In this document: in pieces, positions 15,166 through 22,921 of the stretch | How the letters are laid out: each line of letters opens with the position of its first letter | Numbering within the stretch: position 1 is the first letter of the stretch | NCBI GenBank assembly: GCA_035294855.1 | Contig: DATGKD010000145.1 | Location: forward strand, 1-26,142 | DNA length: 26,142 bases | Source: DATGKD01 sp035294855 | GTDB lineage: Bacteria; Actinomycetota; Acidimicrobiia; Acidimicrobiales; UBA8190 | Direction: 5' to 3' | The notes under the pieces: generated by a model | Told to the model about the DNA's origin: nothing | What the model saw: only the letters and a program-made list of their open reading frames with translations | The model's database searches: none | Translations under genes and position numbers: made by a program

Positions 15166-16059
15166 TCAAGGCAGCGCGAGCGTCCCGCCTCGGCCTCGAC
15201 GGGCGACGCCTTCGGTGACGAGGCCGTCGGCGACACGCTCGGCGCGGCCGGGGTCCTCGGGCCAGCCGCACGCGACGGCGAGCCCGGAGGGCCGCACCGG
15301 ACCGCTCCGGAGTGCCTGGACCAGACGGCCGCGGCCCTGGCGGTCGGAGCCGTCGAAGCGGCTCTGCACCGTCCGCGGCGCGCCGGGGTCGGGCGCCTTC
15401 GACCCCGAGGCTCGCCACGCGCACTGGCTCCTCACCGGACATCGCGAACACGCCGGCCGGCGGGCACGGCACACGAGCGCGCCGATCTCCATGAGCGACT
15501 GGTTCCAGAGCCACGCCGCGCGAGGGGGCACCAGCTCGTCGGCGAGACCCTGTGCGGCTCCCTGACTCAGCGGACGGCCGACCAGCGCGCGCGCGAGCAG
15601 ACGTCGGATGTTGGTGTCCACCACGGCGACGGGCCGCTCTGAGGCGAACGCCAGGACAGCGCGCGCCGTGTAGGGGCCGACGCCGGGCAGCGCGACGAGG
15701 TCGTCGAGCTCCCAGGGCACCTTGCCCCCGTGACGGGCGACGATGACTTCCGCCGCGGCGTGCAGCGACTGGGCACGCCGGTTGTAGCCGAGGCCTGCCC
15801 ACGCCACGAGCACCGCGCCGAGACCGGCGCGCGCGCACGCCGACGGCGTCGGGAAACGCTCCATGAAGCGGTGGTAGGGGTCGACGACGCGGGCTACCTG
15901 GGTCTGCTGGAGCATGACCTCGCTGACGAGCACCGCCCAGGGGTCTCGGGTGGCGCGCCACGGCAAGGGGCGGAGACCGCGGCGGCCGAAGCCGAGCACG
16001 GCGTGCCGAAGGGCGTCCCGGTCGCCGTGGGCAGCCAGGTCGCGGGATGAGGGCGCCAT
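15166..16059 (-). CDS. mutY: A/G-specific adenine glycosylase MutY
   Basis: 297 residues from ATG 16059, 14 bp after the upstream gene stop and preceded by GAGG. MutY removes adenine paired with 8-oxoguanine in base excision repair. Seen: Glu47 in VSEVMLQQTQV (catalytic), helix-hairpin-helix LPGVGPYTARAV (124-135) with Tyr130 where endonuclease III has Lys, Asp148 in VVDTNIRR (catalytic), and the [4Fe-4S] ligands Cys197-X6-Cys204-X2-Cys207-X5-Cys213. The last 70 residues (FDGSDRQGRGRLVQAL...WPEDPGRAERVADGLV) look like the short winged-helix tail of actinobacterial MutY rather than the NUDIX-like 8-oxoG-sensing domain of E. coli MutY. As an Fe-S enzyme it is a potential client of the Suf system encoded nearby. 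Confidence 0.94.
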   Translation of the reverse strand: MAPSSRDLAAHGDRDALRHAVLGFGRRGLRPLPWRATRDPWAVLVSEVMLQQTQVARVVDPYHRFMERFPTPSACARAGLGAVLVAWAGLGYNRRAQSLHAAAEVIVARHGGKVPWELDDLVALPGVGPYTARAVLAFASERPVAVVDTNIRRLLARALVGRPLSQGAAQGLADELVPPRAAWLWNQSLMEIGALVCRARRPACSRCPVRSQCAWRASGSKAPDPGAPRTVQSRFDGSDRQGRGRLVQALRSGPVRPSGLAVACGWPEDPGRAERVADGLVTEGVARRGRGGTLALP

Positions 16060-16073
16060 CCTCGGCGACAGGG

Positions 16074-16586
16074 TCAGGCCCAGACGTCGTCGGGATACGG
16101 GCGCCGGCGCGCCGGGGCACCCGCCCGTTTCCACACCAGCACCTTGCGCCGGAAGAAGCAGACCTCTTCACCGCGCTGGTTGAAGCCCTTGGTCTCGACG
16201 GTGACCACGCCGCGGTCGGGCTTCGACGACGACTCGGTCACGTCGACGACGCGGGTCTCGGCGTAGATGGTGTCGCCGTGGAAGGTCGGGCTGCGGTGCA
16301 CGAGGGACTCGACCTCGAGGTTGGCGATGGCCGATCCGCTCACGTCCGGGACGCTCATGCCGAGCACGAGCGAATACACGAGGTTGCCGACGACGACGTT
16401 CTTCTTGTGGACGGTCTCCTGCTCCGCGAACCACTCGTTGGTGTGCAACGGATGGTGGTTCATCGTGATCATGCAGAACAGGTGGTCGTCGTACTCGGTG
16501 ATGGTCTTGCCCGGCCAGTGGCGGTAGACGTCCCCGACGACGAAGTCCTCCAGGCAGCGCCCGAACGGGCGCTCGTACTCGGTCAC
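16074..16586 (-). CDS. mch: MaoC-family hydratase, probable mesaconyl-CoA hydratase
   Basis: 170 residues. The GTG start at 16586 overlaps the stop of the upstream gene (GTGA). Single hot-dog domain: FVVGDVYRHWPGKTITEYDD (15-34), HLFCMITMNHHPLHTN (35-50), VVVGNLVYSLVLGMSVPDVS (64-83), AIANLEVESL (86-95), PTFHGDTIYAETRV (100-113), VETKGFNQRGEEVCFFRRKV (130-149). From memory, these stretches closely match the Streptomyces protein encoded beside ccr and the ethylmalonyl-CoA mutase gene. That supports hydration of mesaconyl-CoA to beta-methylmalyl-CoA. It is half the length of the two-domain Rhodobacter Mch. The assignment gains weight from the nearby acyl-CoA dehydrogenase and CoA-ester lyase genes. 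Confidence 0.85.
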   Translation of the reverse strand: MTEYERPFGRCLEDFVVGDVYRHWPGKTITEYDDHLFCMITMNHHPLHTNEWFAEQETVHKKNVVVGNLVYSLVLGMSVPDVSGSAIANLEVESLVHRSPTFHGDTIYAETRVVDVTESSSKPDRGVVTVETKGFNQRGEEVCFFRRKVLVWKRAGAPARRRPYPDDVWA

Positions 16587-17011
16587 GGCACGACGCGGGG
16601 CCGGGTCGTGAACCCCAGCGCCCAGTCGACGCTGGAGTCGCCGTCGATGGACAGCCGCCACGCGTACCGGCTCCCCGGCTCGAGCGGCAGGGGGCCGAGG
16701 TTGACCGCCAGGGCCACGTCGATGGGCGTGCCCTCGGGGACCGTGGTGGGCCGGACCACGTTGAACTCGCCCCGCACCTCGACGGGATGGGTGCCCTCAG
16801 GGGTGTCCACCATCACCGGGCGCCCGTCCTCGTCCTCGAGGAACAGCTCCCAGTGGTGGACCTGGTCCGCCTCGTGCCAGCCCACGTCGATCTTCATGGC
16901 GATCGCCGACGGCATGGGATCCGGTCCCGTGAGCGACCACCCGCCGCCCAGCACGAACAGCTTCCCGTCGGCAACCTGTGCCGAGTCGCAGAGCAGCATC
17001 GTCACCTTCAC
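16583..17011 (-). CDS. DUF6941-like protein of unknown function
   Basis: 142 residues from GTG 17011 (MKVTMLLCDSAQVADGKL); the frame is open to 17053, but relatives I recall begin with MKVT. An ATG two codons further on (16999) is another option. The N-terminal LCDSAQVADGKLFVLGGGWS motif followed by MKIDVGWHEADQVHHWELFL and EDEDGRPV fits a small all-beta protein, and I believe the family is DUF6941. No cysteine cluster, membrane segment or signal peptide. Its stop overlaps the start of the mesaconyl-CoA hydratase gene by 4 bp. It is divergent from the methyltransferase gene with only a 34-bp gap. Confidence 0.8.
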   Translation of the reverse strand: MKVTMLLCDSAQVADGKLFVLGGGWSLTGPDPMPSAIAMKIDVGWHEADQVHHWELFLEDEDGRPVMVDTPEGTHPVEVRGEFNVVRPTTVPEGTPIDVALAVNLGPLPLEPGSRYAWRLSIDGDSSVDWALGFTTRPRVVP

Positions 17012-17045
17012 GACCGGGCACAGTACAGCGGTAGCGTCCGAATCC

Positions 17046-17684
17046 GTGCCCAACGCGCTGCGTGACGACGTCTACCGTCGCCCGCTTGCGACCGCGCTCG
17101 AACGGCTCGGGATCGGCCCCGGCTGGCGATGTGCCGACGTCGGTGCGGGTGGCGGGGACGTGTCAGTGGCGCTGGCCGAGATCGTGGGGCGCGACGGGCG
17201 TGTGTACGCGGTGGACAGCGATCCCCGCGCCCGCGACGAGGTCGCCTCCCAAGCCGCGGCCTTCAGCCAGGTGATCGCCATCACCCAAGCGGGCGAGGAC
17301 CTGAGATTGCCCGAAGCGGTGGACTTGGCGTTCTGCCGCTTCCTCCTCATGCACGTCATCGACCCGCAGCCCGTGCTGGCACGCATGCGCGGCGCGGTGC
17401 GCCCTGGCGGCTGGGTGGTGGCGCAGGAACCGGTGACCTCGGCGGGGCGCGTCGGAGGTCAGCCGTTGTCCATGCCGGGGGCGCGCCACCCCGACGTGGG
17501 CGCCTGGTTGCCCGCCCTCGTCCGGGACACCGGGCTCGAGATCGTCGACGCCTGGGCGGAGGCGCCCGCCGGCGTCGGGGCCGGCCCGGTGTCGACGTAC
17601 CTAGCCTCGCTCACCGACGTCGACCCTGGCGATGAGCCCGTGGTCCTGCCGCCCCTCGTCACGGTCATCGGCCGGGTTCCGTGA
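17046..17684 (+). CDS. Class I SAM-dependent methyltransferase
   Basis: 212 residues from GTG 17046; the open frame extends about 1 kb upstream across minus-strand genes, but that part is antisense. Motif I CADVGAGGGDVSVAL (about 23-37) binds SAM, with the acidic end of strand 2 at VYAVDSDPRA. Motif II/post-I is DLAFCRFLLMHVIDPQPVLA and motif III is AVRPGGWVVAQEP. The substrate cannot be told. The gene is compact, with no extra domain, and lies 29 bp before the acyl-CoA dehydrogenase on the same strand, so the two may share a transcript. Confidence 0.9.
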   Translation: MPNALRDDVYRRPLATALERLGIGPGWRCADVGAGGGDVSVALAEIVGRDGRVYAVDSDPRARDEVASQAAAFSQVIAITQAGEDLRLPEAVDLAFCRFLLMHVIDPQPVLARMRGAVRPGGWVVAQEPVTSAGRVGGQPLSMPGARHPDVGAWLPALVRDTGLEIVDAWAEAPAGVGAGPVSTYLASLTDVDPGDEPVVLPPLVTVIGRVP

Positions 17685-17713
17685 GCCCGGTGACCGGTCG
17701 GTAACCTCGTTTC

Positions 17714-19327
17714 GTGCCCGGCACCTCCCCCGACCTCGAGGCGGCCGCGGTGGCCGTCGAACTGGCAACACAAGTCGTCCAGAACGCCGCCGCGCGGCTC
17801 GCGGGGGCCGGCGGCCCCGAGGTCGACCAGGTCGTCGCCTACGACCTGGCCCACGCGGCCGCGGCCGTCGCCACGGCCAGGTCCGCGCTGGCCTACGGCG
17901 CCAAGGGCCGGGACGAGGGGCTGTTGGCATGCGCCTTCGTCGCCGACGCGCTCGGCGACCTGGCGGGCCGCCTCGTGGGGCGGGAGGAGGCGTTCGGCGT
18001 CGACGCCGGCTGGCTCGACCCGGCTCGGCCCTTCGTGGCCGCCTTTCGGAACCCCTCGTTCCTCGCCGAGCTGTCCGGCATCGAAGGTGACCGGCACCTG
18101 GACGCCGACTTCGCCCTTGTGCGCGAGACGTTCCACCGCTTCGCCGAGGAGCAGATCCGCCCGCGCGCCGAGCACATCCACCGGGCCAACGCCGACATCC
18201 CCGAGGAGATCATCAGTGGGCTCGGGGAGATGGGCGCGCTCGGGCTCTCCATCCCCGAGGAGTACGGCGGGTTCGCCGCCGGGGGACCGAGCGACTACGT
18301 CGGCATGGTGGTCGCCACCGAGGAGCTGTCGTGGGGGTCGCTCGGGGCGGGCGGGTCGCTCATCACCCGGCCGGAGATCCTGAGTAGGGCGCTCGTCGCC
18401 GGAGGCACCGAAGAGCAGAAGAAGAAGTGGCTCCCCCGCCTGGCATCGGGCGAGATCATGAACGCGGTGGCGGTCACCGAGCCGGACTTCGGCTCCGACG
18501 TCGCCAACGTGGTGACGAGCGCCACGCCCACCGACGGCGGCTGGCTCGTGAACGGGGTGAAGACGTGGTGCACGTTCGCGGCGCGGGCGGACGTCCTCAT
18601 GCTCCTCGCCCGCACCGATCCCGACCGGGCCAAGACGCACCGCGGCCTGTCACTGTTCGTCGTGGAGAAAGACCGGGGCGACGGCCACGGCTTCGTCTTC
18701 GCACAGGATCCGGCGGCAGAAGGCCGGACGGGCCCGCCGGGACGGATGGAAGGCCGCCCGATCGACACGCTCGGGTATCGCGGGATGCACTCCTACGAGA
18801 TCGCGTTCGACAACTGGTTCGTGCCCGCCGCCAACCTCGTGGGCGGCGACGAAGGACTCGGGCGGGGCTTCTACCTTCAGATGGCAGGCTTCGAGAACGG
18901 CCGGCTGCAGACGGCGGCCCGTGCCGTCGGTGTCATGCAGGCCGCCTACGAAGCCGCCAGGGACTACGCCCAGAACAGGGTCGTCTTCGGGAGCCCCATT
19001 GCCGACTACCAGCTGACCCAGGTCAAGCTGGCCCGGATGGCCGTGCTCATCCAGGCGGCCCGCCAGTTCGCCTACGAGGTGGCCCGGCTCATGGCCGAAG
19101 GAAAAGGGACGCTCGAAGCCTCCATGCTCAAGGCGTACGTGTGCCGCGCCGCGGAGTGGGTGACCCGTGAGGCCATGCAGATCCACGGCGGCATGGGCTA
19201 TGCGGAAGAGTTCGCCGTGAGCCGCTACTTCGTGGATGCCCGGGTCCTGTCGATCTTCGAAGGAGCGGACGAGACCCTTGCGCTCAAGGTCGTGGCGCGG
19301 CGACTTGTGGAGCAAGCCCGAACCTGA
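17714..19327 (+). CDS. mcd: Long acyl-CoA dehydrogenase, probable (2S)-methylsuccinyl-CoA dehydrogenase
   Basis: 537 residues, GTG start. The first 120 residues are an Ala-rich helical extension absent from ordinary 380-residue acyl-CoA dehydrogenases but typical of methylsuccinyl-CoA dehydrogenase. The ACAD core follows: FAEEQIRPRAE (143-153), LGLSIPEEYGG (176-186), NAVAVTEPDFGSDVAN (250-265, FAD/substrate loop), GVKTWCTFAA (281-290), LGYRGMHSYEIAFDNWFVP (353-371), QIHGGMGYAEEF (489-500), and IFEGADE (514-520) with the catalytic-type Glu516. The enzyme would oxidise methylsuccinyl-CoA to mesaconyl-CoA, passing electrons to ETF. The next gene, converging after 12 bp, is the lyase of the same pathway. 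Another long-form ACAD role cannot be excluded on sequence alone. Confidence 0.87.
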   Translation: MPGTSPDLEAAAVAVELATQVVQNAAARLAGAGGPEVDQVVAYDLAHAAAAVATARSALAYGAKGRDEGLLACAFVADALGDLAGRLVGREEAFGVDAGWLDPARPFVAAFRNPSFLAELSGIEGDRHLDADFALVRETFHRFAEEQIRPRAEHIHRANADIPEEIISGLGEMGALGLSIPEEYGGFAAGGPSDYVGMVVATEELSWGSLGAGGSLITRPEILSRALVAGGTEEQKKKWLPRLASGEIMNAVAVTEPDFGSDVANVVTSATPTDGGWLVNGVKTWCTFAARADVLMLLARTDPDRAKTHRGLSLFVVEKDRGDGHGFVFAQDPAAEGRTGPPGRMEGRPIDTLGYRGMHSYEIAFDNWFVPAANLVGGDEGLGRGFYLQMAGFENGRLQTAARAVGVMQAAYEAARDYAQNRVVFGSPIADYQLTQVKLARMAVLIQAARQFAYEVARLMAEGKGTLEASMLKAYVCRAAEWVTREAMQIHGGMGYAEEFAVSRYFVDARVLSIFEGADETLALKVVARRLVEQART

Positions 19328-19339
19328 GCTCGGCGCGGA

Positions 19340-20278
19340 TCACGCCTTCGAACGCCTCAAGCCGGCGCGCTCGCCACGTGCGACGAACTTTGTCGCCATC
19401 TTCCGGCTCGCCTCGTCGATCATCTCGTCGCCGAACATGACGGCGCCCTTGCGCTCGTCCTCCGTCGCCTTCTGGTAGGCGTCGAGGATGTCCCAGGCGT
19501 GGTCGAACTGCTCCTGGGTCGGCGAGTACATCTCGTTGAGGACGGCGACCTGATCCGGGGTGAGCGCCCACTTTCCGTCATAACCCAGGACCCGCGTCCT
19601 CTGGGCAAAGTCGCGCAGGCCCTCCATGTCTTTCACCTTCAGGTACGGCCCGTCGATCACCTGGAGGCCGTTCGCCCGCCCGGCCATGAGAATCCGGCTG
19701 AACACGTAGTGGAAGTGATCACCGGGGTACTCCGAGATCTGGACGCCGCCGGTCAACACGGGCATCTCCATCGAGGCGGCGAAATCTGCCGGCCCGAAGA
19801 TGATGGTCTCGAGGCGCGGTGATGCAGCACAGATCTCATCCACGTTGATGAGCCCGCGCGTCGTTTCGATTTGCGCCTCGATCCCGACGTGACGCAACGG
19901 AAGCCCGGACGTCTTCTCCACCTGCGTGAGCAGCAAGTCCAAGGCGACCACCTCTGCCGCTGTCTGGACCTTCGGCAGCATGACCTCGTCGAGGCGTTCA
20001 CCAGCGTTGGAAACCACCTCGATGACGTCGCCGTACGTCCATTCGGTGTCCCACGCGTTGACCCGGACGCAGAGAACGCGGTCGTCCCAGTCCCCCGACC
20101 GGATCGCCTCGACGACCTTGGCCCGGGCGGCTTCCTTTTCGATCGGGGCCACCGAGTCCTCGAGGTCGAGGAACGACATGTCGGCGGGGACGGTCGGCGC
20201 CTTCTCGAGGAACCGCTCGTTCGAGCCCGGGGTGGAGAAGCACGAGCGGCGGGGAAGCTGACGACTCCGTTCGGACAT
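19340..20278 (-). CDS. mcl: HpcH/HpaI-type CoA-ester lyase, probable malyl-CoA/beta-methylmalyl-CoA lyase
   Basis: 312 residues from ATG 20278; a GTG at 20311 is possible, and neither has a strong ribosome-binding site. The CitE-like TIM barrel shows RRSCFSTPGSNERFLEKA (10-27), FLDLEDSVAP (36-45), RVNAWDTEWTYGD (72-84), MLPKVQTAAEV (100-110), IEAQIETTRG (133-142) and FGPADFAASM (161-170). Glu138 and Asp165 are the expected Mg2+ ligands. The end (GDEMIDEASRKMA) matches, by memory, the Streptomyces lyase encoded beside ethylmalonyl-CoA mutase. It would split beta-methylmalyl-CoA into glyoxylate and propionyl-CoA and may also make or cleave malyl-CoA. Confidence 0.9.
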   Translation of the reverse strand: MSERSRQLPRRSCFSTPGSNERFLEKAPTVPADMSFLDLEDSVAPIEKEAARAKVVEAIRSGDWDDRVLCVRVNAWDTEWTYGDVIEVVSNAGERLDEVMLPKVQTAAEVVALDLLLTQVEKTSGLPLRHVGIEAQIETTRGLINVDEICAASPRLETIIFGPADFAASMEMPVLTGGVQISEYPGDHFHYVFSRILMAGRANGLQVIDGPYLKVKDMEGLRDFAQRTRVLGYDGKWALTPDQVAVLNEMYSPTQEQFDHAWDILDAYQKATEDERKGAVMFGDEMIDEASRKMATKFVARGERAGLRRSKA

Positions 20279-20346
20279 GGCAGCGATGCTAGTGCTGCGC
20301 GCCGCCCGCACTCACAACGAAACGGTCTCTGCGCCCGGCGAGTGCG

Positions 20347-21585
20347 TCACGCGGCGAGATCAGCCGGGGTGAGCTGCTCGGTGAGCAGTCGTGCGAAACG
20401 TACCGGATCGCCGTCGACAAATCGTCGGCACAGCGGCAGGCCCTCGACGTAGCACGAGATGTACGCGCGCCACGTCGGATGAACCAGGAACTCGATCATC
20501 TTGGCGGCCCGCGCTCGGGGGAGGAGCGCCCATCGGGCCATCCAGTCGGTCACGGCGTCGGGGTCGGCACCGTCGACGTGCAGCTGCCAGGCGGCGTTGC
20601 CCCTCGCCGCCCCGAGCGCTTCCCCCGCCTCGGCCACGGCGGCGATCACCTCGGCGTCGTAGGGGATGCCGAGAGGCTGGAGGTGCGCGGCGAGCACCGC
20701 TTCGGGACGCCGGCCCACGATCACCTCGAGGCCCAGATCAGCGAGTCCTTCGGCCACGAGGCACTGGGGCGTCCCGACCAGGAAGATGGTTTCCTCGAGC
20801 CAGTGATGCCGTCGAACGAGGCCGGCCTCTTTGCGACAGTGCTCCGTATGGTGCCCCGGGTAGGCCTCGTGTGCCACGAGATGCCCGAGCGAGATCGAAA
20901 GCACGGGCAGATCGGTGTTGATGGAGACGAGCGAACGCAGGCCGCCGAGGTACTTGTTGAATCCCGACCACGGCTTGTCGGTCACCAACTCGAAGTCCAC
21001 GTGTTCGTCATCGGGGAGCCCGAAGAGGCGCTCGGTGCGTTCGCGAAAATCGTCCGCGAGCGACTGAATGGCGCCTGTCAACCGGGCCCCCGGAACGGCG
21101 TGGGCCTCGCGCCACGCGATCAGGCGGTCGGGGAGCGGGCCCGATCCCGGCAGGGCCTCGTCCAGCCGACGGTGGGCGGCCCGCAACTCGTCCTCGGGTA
21201 CGAGCTGGGGGCGAACGCCGTAACAGACTTCGACCTCCTCGGCGTATCCGATCTGCTCACCCGCGAGCCGACGGGCAGACGTGAGCAGTCCCACCACTTG
21301 GGCCCGCACCCAATGCCGACGCCCTCCGGCGTCGTCGGACGGGCGGTGACCCGTGGGCGCCGAGGGGTTGCCGAGGGGTGCGCCACCGTCCAGGTCGGCC
21401 AAGAGGTGCCGTGCTCGTGAAACCAGCTGCGCCGGTGGAACTGGCGGCCCGTGTCGAGCGCGCTCGCTGAGCGCCTCGGGCCCGTAGTACGCGTCGACCA
21501 GCCCGTCGACGTGCCGGCCCAGCGCGAGCCCGAGCTCGAGATACCGGCCGATCGCGCCCTCGGTCACGTTGGTGACCGACGTCAC
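20347..21585 (-). CDS. DUF885-family putative zinc metallopeptidase
   Basis: 412 residues, GTG start. The key motif is HLVAHEAYPGHHTEH with His239, Glu240, His245 and His246, the HExxPGHH variant of DUF885 proteins. A candidate third metal ligand is Glu279 in LVAEGLADLGLE. It is shorter than the common 550-600-residue secreted DUF885 members, and no signal peptide is visible, so it is probably cytoplasmic. Substrate unknown; peptidase activity is inferred from the motif. It lies 68 bp upstream of the lyase gene and 42 bp downstream of the PEBP gene, all on one strand. Confidence 0.85.
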   Translation of the reverse strand: MTSVTNVTEGAIGRYLELGLALGRHVDGLVDAYYGPEALSERARHGPPVPPAQLVSRARHLLADLDGGAPLGNPSAPTGHRPSDDAGGRRHWVRAQVVGLLTSARRLAGEQIGYAEEVEVCYGVRPQLVPEDELRAAHRRLDEALPGSGPLPDRLIAWREAHAVPGARLTGAIQSLADDFRERTERLFGLPDDEHVDFELVTDKPWSGFNKYLGGLRSLVSINTDLPVLSISLGHLVAHEAYPGHHTEHCRKEAGLVRRHHWLEETIFLVGTPQCLVAEGLADLGLEVIVGRRPEAVLAAHLQPLGIPYDAEVIAAVAEAGEALGAARGNAAWQLHVDGADPDAVTDWMARWALLPRARAAKMIEFLVHPTWRAYISCYVEGLPLCRRFVDGDPVRFARLLTEQLTPADLAA

Positions 21586-21627
21586 TCGCGGATCAGCGAC
21601 CGAGTCGAGGCGGACCCAACGACTCGA

Positions 21628-22095
21628 TCAATGCTCGTAGAGGCCGATGACCCGTGCTTGCTCGATCACGTGATCTTCGATCCGTTCCAACAGCGAGCGC
21701 CGATCGAGCCCCGGTTCGAGCTCGAGATCAGCATCGAGGGCGTACACCCAGAAGTAGTAGTGGTGGACGCCATGGCCGGGAGGCGGCGCCGGACCGTTGT
21801 AACGGTCGCTGCCAAACGAACTCGTGCCCTTGACGAAATCGCCTGTCGCCTCGGGCAGGTTGTCGACGTTTCCCGGTATCCCGTACAAGACCCAGTGGGT
21901 GAACCCGTCGACGAGCGGCGCGTCTGGGTCGTGGACGACGACGGCGAGTGCTCGGGTTCCGTCTGGTTTGCCCGTCCACGACAGTGGAGGGGACACGTCC
22001 TCTCCGTCGCCGGTGTAGCGAGCGGGGATGCGGCCGCCGGCATCGAACGCACTGGACGAAATCCGGAGGTTGGCGACGTTCAGCTTCTGAGCCAT
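21628..22095 (-). CDS. YbhB/YbcL-type PEBP family protein
   Basis: 155 residues, ATG start with AGGG 8 nt upstream. Family landmarks: YTGDGEDVSPPLSW (28-41), VVVHDPDAP (52-60), HWVLYGIPGNVDNLPE (67-82), FGSDRYNGPAPPPGHGVHHY (94-113) and YFWVYALDADLEL (114-126). These are the conserved ligand-pocket residues (DPDAP, GxHHYxF) of phosphatidylethanolamine-binding proteins, called Raf-kinase-inhibitor-like in bacteria. The bacterial function is not settled; a small-molecule or phospho-ligand binding role is the family view. No signal peptide. Confidence 0.93.
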   Translation of the reverse strand: MAQKLNVANLRISSSAFDAGGRIPARYTGDGEDVSPPLSWTGKPDGTRALAVVVHDPDAPLVDGFTHWVLYGIPGNVDNLPEATGDFVKGTSSFGSDRYNGPAPPPGHGVHHYYFWVYALDADLELEPGLDRRSLLERIEDHVIEQARVIGLYEH

Positions 22096-22167
22096 GGACG
22101 CACCCTACCCATCGGGTGGATGGGCATCGACTTGGTGATCATGGGAACAACAACGGAGCGGCGCAGC

Positions 22168-22818
22168 TCACCATCGAGCCAACAGCTCGGGCGGCTCAGG
22201 ACACTCCGTCACAGCGAGCGCAACCCTCAGCGACTGGGTGCCCGACGGTCCCGCTACCTGATCCACGCCGGCCAGGGGAACCATGACCCCGTCCGGGGAC
22301 ATCGCCGCGTCGAGCCGGCGCGCGAGCGCGTCCCAGAGCCGGGGCGGGAGCACGCGTCCGACGCCCGTTTCCACCCAAACCGGCACTTCGACGGCGCGCG
22401 CGGCGTGAATCATGCCGAGATCGTCGCCGTCGACGACCATGCCGGTCGGACCGAGTGCGACGCTCTGCACGACGACCAGGTCGGCCGACGCCACGTCGCC
22501 AACGCCACCGTGACGCACGACCCGTCGACCCGCGCCGAGCTCTTCGGCCAGGAGCTCCGGGGTCATGTCGCCGTCGAGCTCATCTGCGCACCGTCCGGCC
22601 TCCGCCACGGGATCACCGGCGGTCAAGATGCACGCCGCCACCCACCACAAAGGACCACAGCCGGGGTGACGATCGAGCAGCCGTCGGCACGCGGGCAGCA
22701 CCGCGGCTGGTTCGTGACCAGCGAGCTCGCTCAGCGCCCATGCCGCTTCAGAGGCCAGGAGGGCGGGCGGGGCCCAGTCCGCCCGTGCCACGTAGCGGAG
22801 ACGCTCGATCGGATGCAT
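22168..22818 (-). CDS. Conserved hypothetical protein with eIF2B/ribose-bisphosphate isomerase-like features
   Basis: 216 residues, ATG start. The N-terminal helices (HPIERLRYVARADWAPPALL, then EAAWALSELAGHEPAAVLPACRRLLDRHPG) and the strand-helix tail (ADLVVVQSVALGPTGMVVDGD, then IHAARAVEVPVWVETGVGRVLP) resemble the layout of eIF2B-alpha-type proteins, where a helical part leads to a Rossmann-like half. The protein is shorter than that family (usually 300 residues or more). I recall similar proteins in mycobacteria annotated only as hypothetical. No membrane segment. It lies 72 bp upstream of the PEBP gene and is divergent from the NlpC/P60 gene. Confidence 0.7.
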   Translation of the reverse strand: MHPIERLRYVARADWAPPALLASEAAWALSELAGHEPAAVLPACRRLLDRHPGCGPLWWVAACILTAGDPVAEAGRCADELDGDMTPELLAEELGAGRRVVRHGGVGDVASADLVVVQSVALGPTGMVVDGDDLGMIHAARAVEVPVWVETGVGRVLPPRLWDALARRLDAAMSPDGVMVPLAGVDQVAGPSGTQSLRVALAVTECPEPPELLARW

Positions 22819-22892
22819 ACCGACCCGACGCTACCTGCGCCGATGGCGTTCCCCTCAGCGGCCTGCCATCCACCGCCGTCGTGCCGTCCAGT

Positions 22893-22920
22893 GGCGGAAT
22901 GCTTGCTCTCAGTATCCGCC
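22893..22920. repeat. Inverted repeat GGCGGA-N16-TCCGCC before the NlpC/P60 gene
   Basis: A 6-bp inverted repeat with a 16-nt loop ends one base before the TTG start codon of the peptidoglycan hydrolase gene. As RNA it could hide or expose the start region. No c-di-AMP (ydaO) riboswitch, known ahead of some actinobacterial NlpC/P60 genes, is recognisable in the 103-bp gap. Confidence 0.3.
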
Positions 22921-22921
22921 G

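Noticed and set aside
15152..16171. 339-residue minus-strand frame overlapping mutY
   Set aside because: The alternative frame at 15166-16059 carries all MutY catalytic and Fe-S residues; this one is an Arg/Pro-rich shadow.
16047..17045. N-terminal extension of the methyltransferase frame
   Set aside because: Antisense to the MaoC hydratase and DUF6941-like genes, which have strong motifs and a GTGA overlap; the methyltransferase fold starts at 17046.
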